Below, one piece after another: positions 4,564-5,487 of a stretch of 5,487 bases of DNA. The notes below the pieces were generated by a model. The model was not told where the DNA came from, did not search any database, and saw only the letters and a program-made list of their open reading frames with translations. A program made the position numbers and the translations under genes. Every line of letters starts with the position of its first letter. Within the stretch, counting starts at the first letter, position 1. The stretch comes from an uncultured Acetatifactor sp. (GTDB lineage Bacteria; Bacillota; Clostridia; Lachnospirales; Lachnospiraceae). The stretch is from the NCBI GenBank assembly GCA_910585015.1, contig CAJUCT010000107.1, positions 1-5,487 of the forward strand, given 5' to 3'.

Positions 4564-5433
4564 ATGAAAATACAGGATATGGTTCTTGTGATAGAGAACA
4601 CCAAAGGCAGCGAAAAAAATATGCTGATGACGGTAAAAGAATACAAAGAGGCCTATCTTTTTGTATCGTCTTTATCAAGGGAGGAATCGGCACAGGCATT
4701 GAAGGAACTGTTTGACACGAAGTTTTCGGAGCCGGGGAGTGGATGGGCAGAACGCTACATCACGGCAAACAAAAGTTATTATACGAAGTTTTGCAGCGGC
4801 AGTGATGAGCTGCAGTGTTTCCTCCACGGCAGTTACAATGATGATAAGGAGTTCCGGTTTGACAGGGAGGAAAGCAGCCGGGAGTGTATGTGGGCGCTGG
4901 AGGAGTACAACCTTGATGTGAATGGGGCAGCAAAAGGTTTCATGTTTCATTATGAGCAGAAAGAGCATGAGTTTAAGCCGGGGGAAGTCCTGCACAACTT
5001 TAACGGGACGGATTACAAAGTAATGGAGTGTTACAGTAAAAATAATCTTCTGATGATGAACATGGTAGCAGGAACTTTTCTGGTAGCGGTTGGAGTGACA
5101 TATTATGACCATTATCCCCATGCCGGGAAATATACAAAGGACAATGCGGAAACCGGCATTGAATGTGGGCATGGACATTATCTCACGGCAAGGCTGTCTG
5201 ATATTGACTTTGCGGCTCTGAGGGCAGAATATTGTGAGCCTTACCAGCAGAAAGGGACCAGTTTTCCCATTGAAATCCGCGAGGTGCTGTCAAGGGTGGA
5301 AAATATTGAGGCAGAAACTTTTGGGGATGCCATTGACAAGGCAATGGAGTTTTACAAGAAATCAGAGGTTGTTTTGGATGCGGAGGATTTTAAGGACGTT
5401 TCCTACCTCTCGGCAAAGGCGGAAAGCAGATAG
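4564..5433 (+). CDS. Unnamed ICE accessory protein, copy B, with DpnD/PcfM-like C-terminal module
   Basis: The 289-residue protein is intact, soluble-looking, with no signal peptide or membrane segment. ATG 4564 follows AGAGG (4553-4557) at six bases. Residues 1-130 are unrecognised, acidic and Tyr/Phe-rich (NMLMTVKEY, FLHGSYN, ECMWALEEYNLD). Residues 136-206 form a probable beta-rich unit: FKPGEVLHNFNGTDYKVMEC, then LLMMN, GTFLVAVGVTYYDHYP and ETGIECGHGHYL. I recall similar stretches in unnamed proteins of Clostridia ICEs. Residues 233-280 (FPIEIREVLSRVENIEAETF, DAIDKAMEFYKKSE, VVLDAEDFKDVS) look like the DpnD/PcfM family, small proteins found with restriction genes and conjugative plasmids, of unclear function. 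Copy A is the same length within one codon and collinear with it. No promoter of good quality is visible after the hicAB terminator, so expression may rely on the structured leader region or on a promoter I missed. Possible roles, such as host-defence interaction, are guesses. Confidence 0.8.
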   Translation: MKIQDMVLVIENTKGSEKNMLMTVKEYKEAYLFVSSLSREESAQALKELFDTKFSEPGSGWAERYITANKSYYTKFCSGSDELQCFLHGSYNDDKEFRFDREESSRECMWALEEYNLDVNGAAKGFMFHYEQKEHEFKPGEVLHNFNGTDYKVMECYSKNNLLMMNMVAGTFLVAVGVTYYDHYPHAGKYTKDNAETGIECGHGHYLTARLSDIDFAALRAEYCEPYQQKGTSFPIEIREVLSRVENIEAETFGDAIDKAMEFYKKSEVVLDAEDFKDVSYLSAKAESR

Positions 5434-5487
5434 GGCAGACTGTCCGAAAACCCGGTATAACATGACGGAGTAACTTGGTAAAATCAT
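5434..5487. other. Short tail after copy B with no visible feature
   Basis: After the TAG of copy B there are 54 bases to the window edge. I see no hairpin with a T-run, no ribosome site with a start codon, and no repeat of the upstream elements. Confidence 0.5.

Noticed and set aside
4442..4567. Open frame starting at TTG and ending over the copy B start codon, as a real gene
   Set aside because: No ATG or GTG start, no ribosome site at the TTG, and it begins inside the hicAB terminator stem; kept only as a possibility within the leader finding.
4675..5178. Minus-strand open frame of 167 codons opposite copy B
   Set aside because: Copy B has a paralogue, a ribosome site and a family-like tail; the antisense frame has none of these.
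1..5487. tRNA or rRNA genes and tRNA attachment sites
   Set aside because: No cloverleaf-like sequence with a TTCRA arm or rRNA-like stretch was seen on either strand by eye.

Overview
The window looks like part of a mosaic, partly decayed integrative element from a gut-type Clostridia genome, most likely Lachnospiraceae. The evidence is the mid-GC, Shine-Dalgarno-rich Firmicutes style and the gene content: the tail of a large ICE-type SNF2 helicase, a large serine recombinase tail, an NlpC/P60 peptidase tail, DpnD/PcfM-like accessory proteins and an Rpn-type nuclease. The organism is inferred from these families and not from a marker gene.

Left part (about 1-2440, minus strand). A PD-(D/E)XK nuclease of the Rpn/transposase-like family starts at 841 and runs off the left edge. 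Upstream of it lies the C-terminal ~290 codons of an ICE SNF2 helicase (973-1851), cut off inside helicase motif VI. Directly abutting and overlapping this cut is the C-terminal end of a large serine recombinase (1839-2438). The arrangement looks like the end of a serine-recombinase element that inserted into the helicase gene and later lost most of its own DNA.

Middle (about 2440-3690, plus strand). A short unexplained segment (2440-2529) leads into an NlpC/P60 peptidase tail that lacks its catalytic cysteine half and carries a one-base deletion. Next is a 288-codon gene interrupted by a single in-frame TGA at codon 35 (copy A of an unnamed protein family).

Right part (3691-5487, plus strand). 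A complete hicAB toxin-antitoxin operon sits behind a consensus promoter with direct repeats and ends at a strong intrinsic terminator. After a hairpin-rich leader comes copy B of the same unnamed family, intact at 289 codons. Copies A and B align over their whole lengths and bracket hicAB. Copy B ends in what looks like a DpnD/PcfM-type C-terminal module.

The likely live genes are the nuclease (incomplete in the window), hicA, hicB and copy B. The helicase, recombinase and NlpC pieces are remnants, and copy A is probably inactive. HicAB would act as an addiction module that helps keep this accessory DNA. The most novel items are the two-copy unnamed family, its structured leader, and the recombinase/helicase junction.
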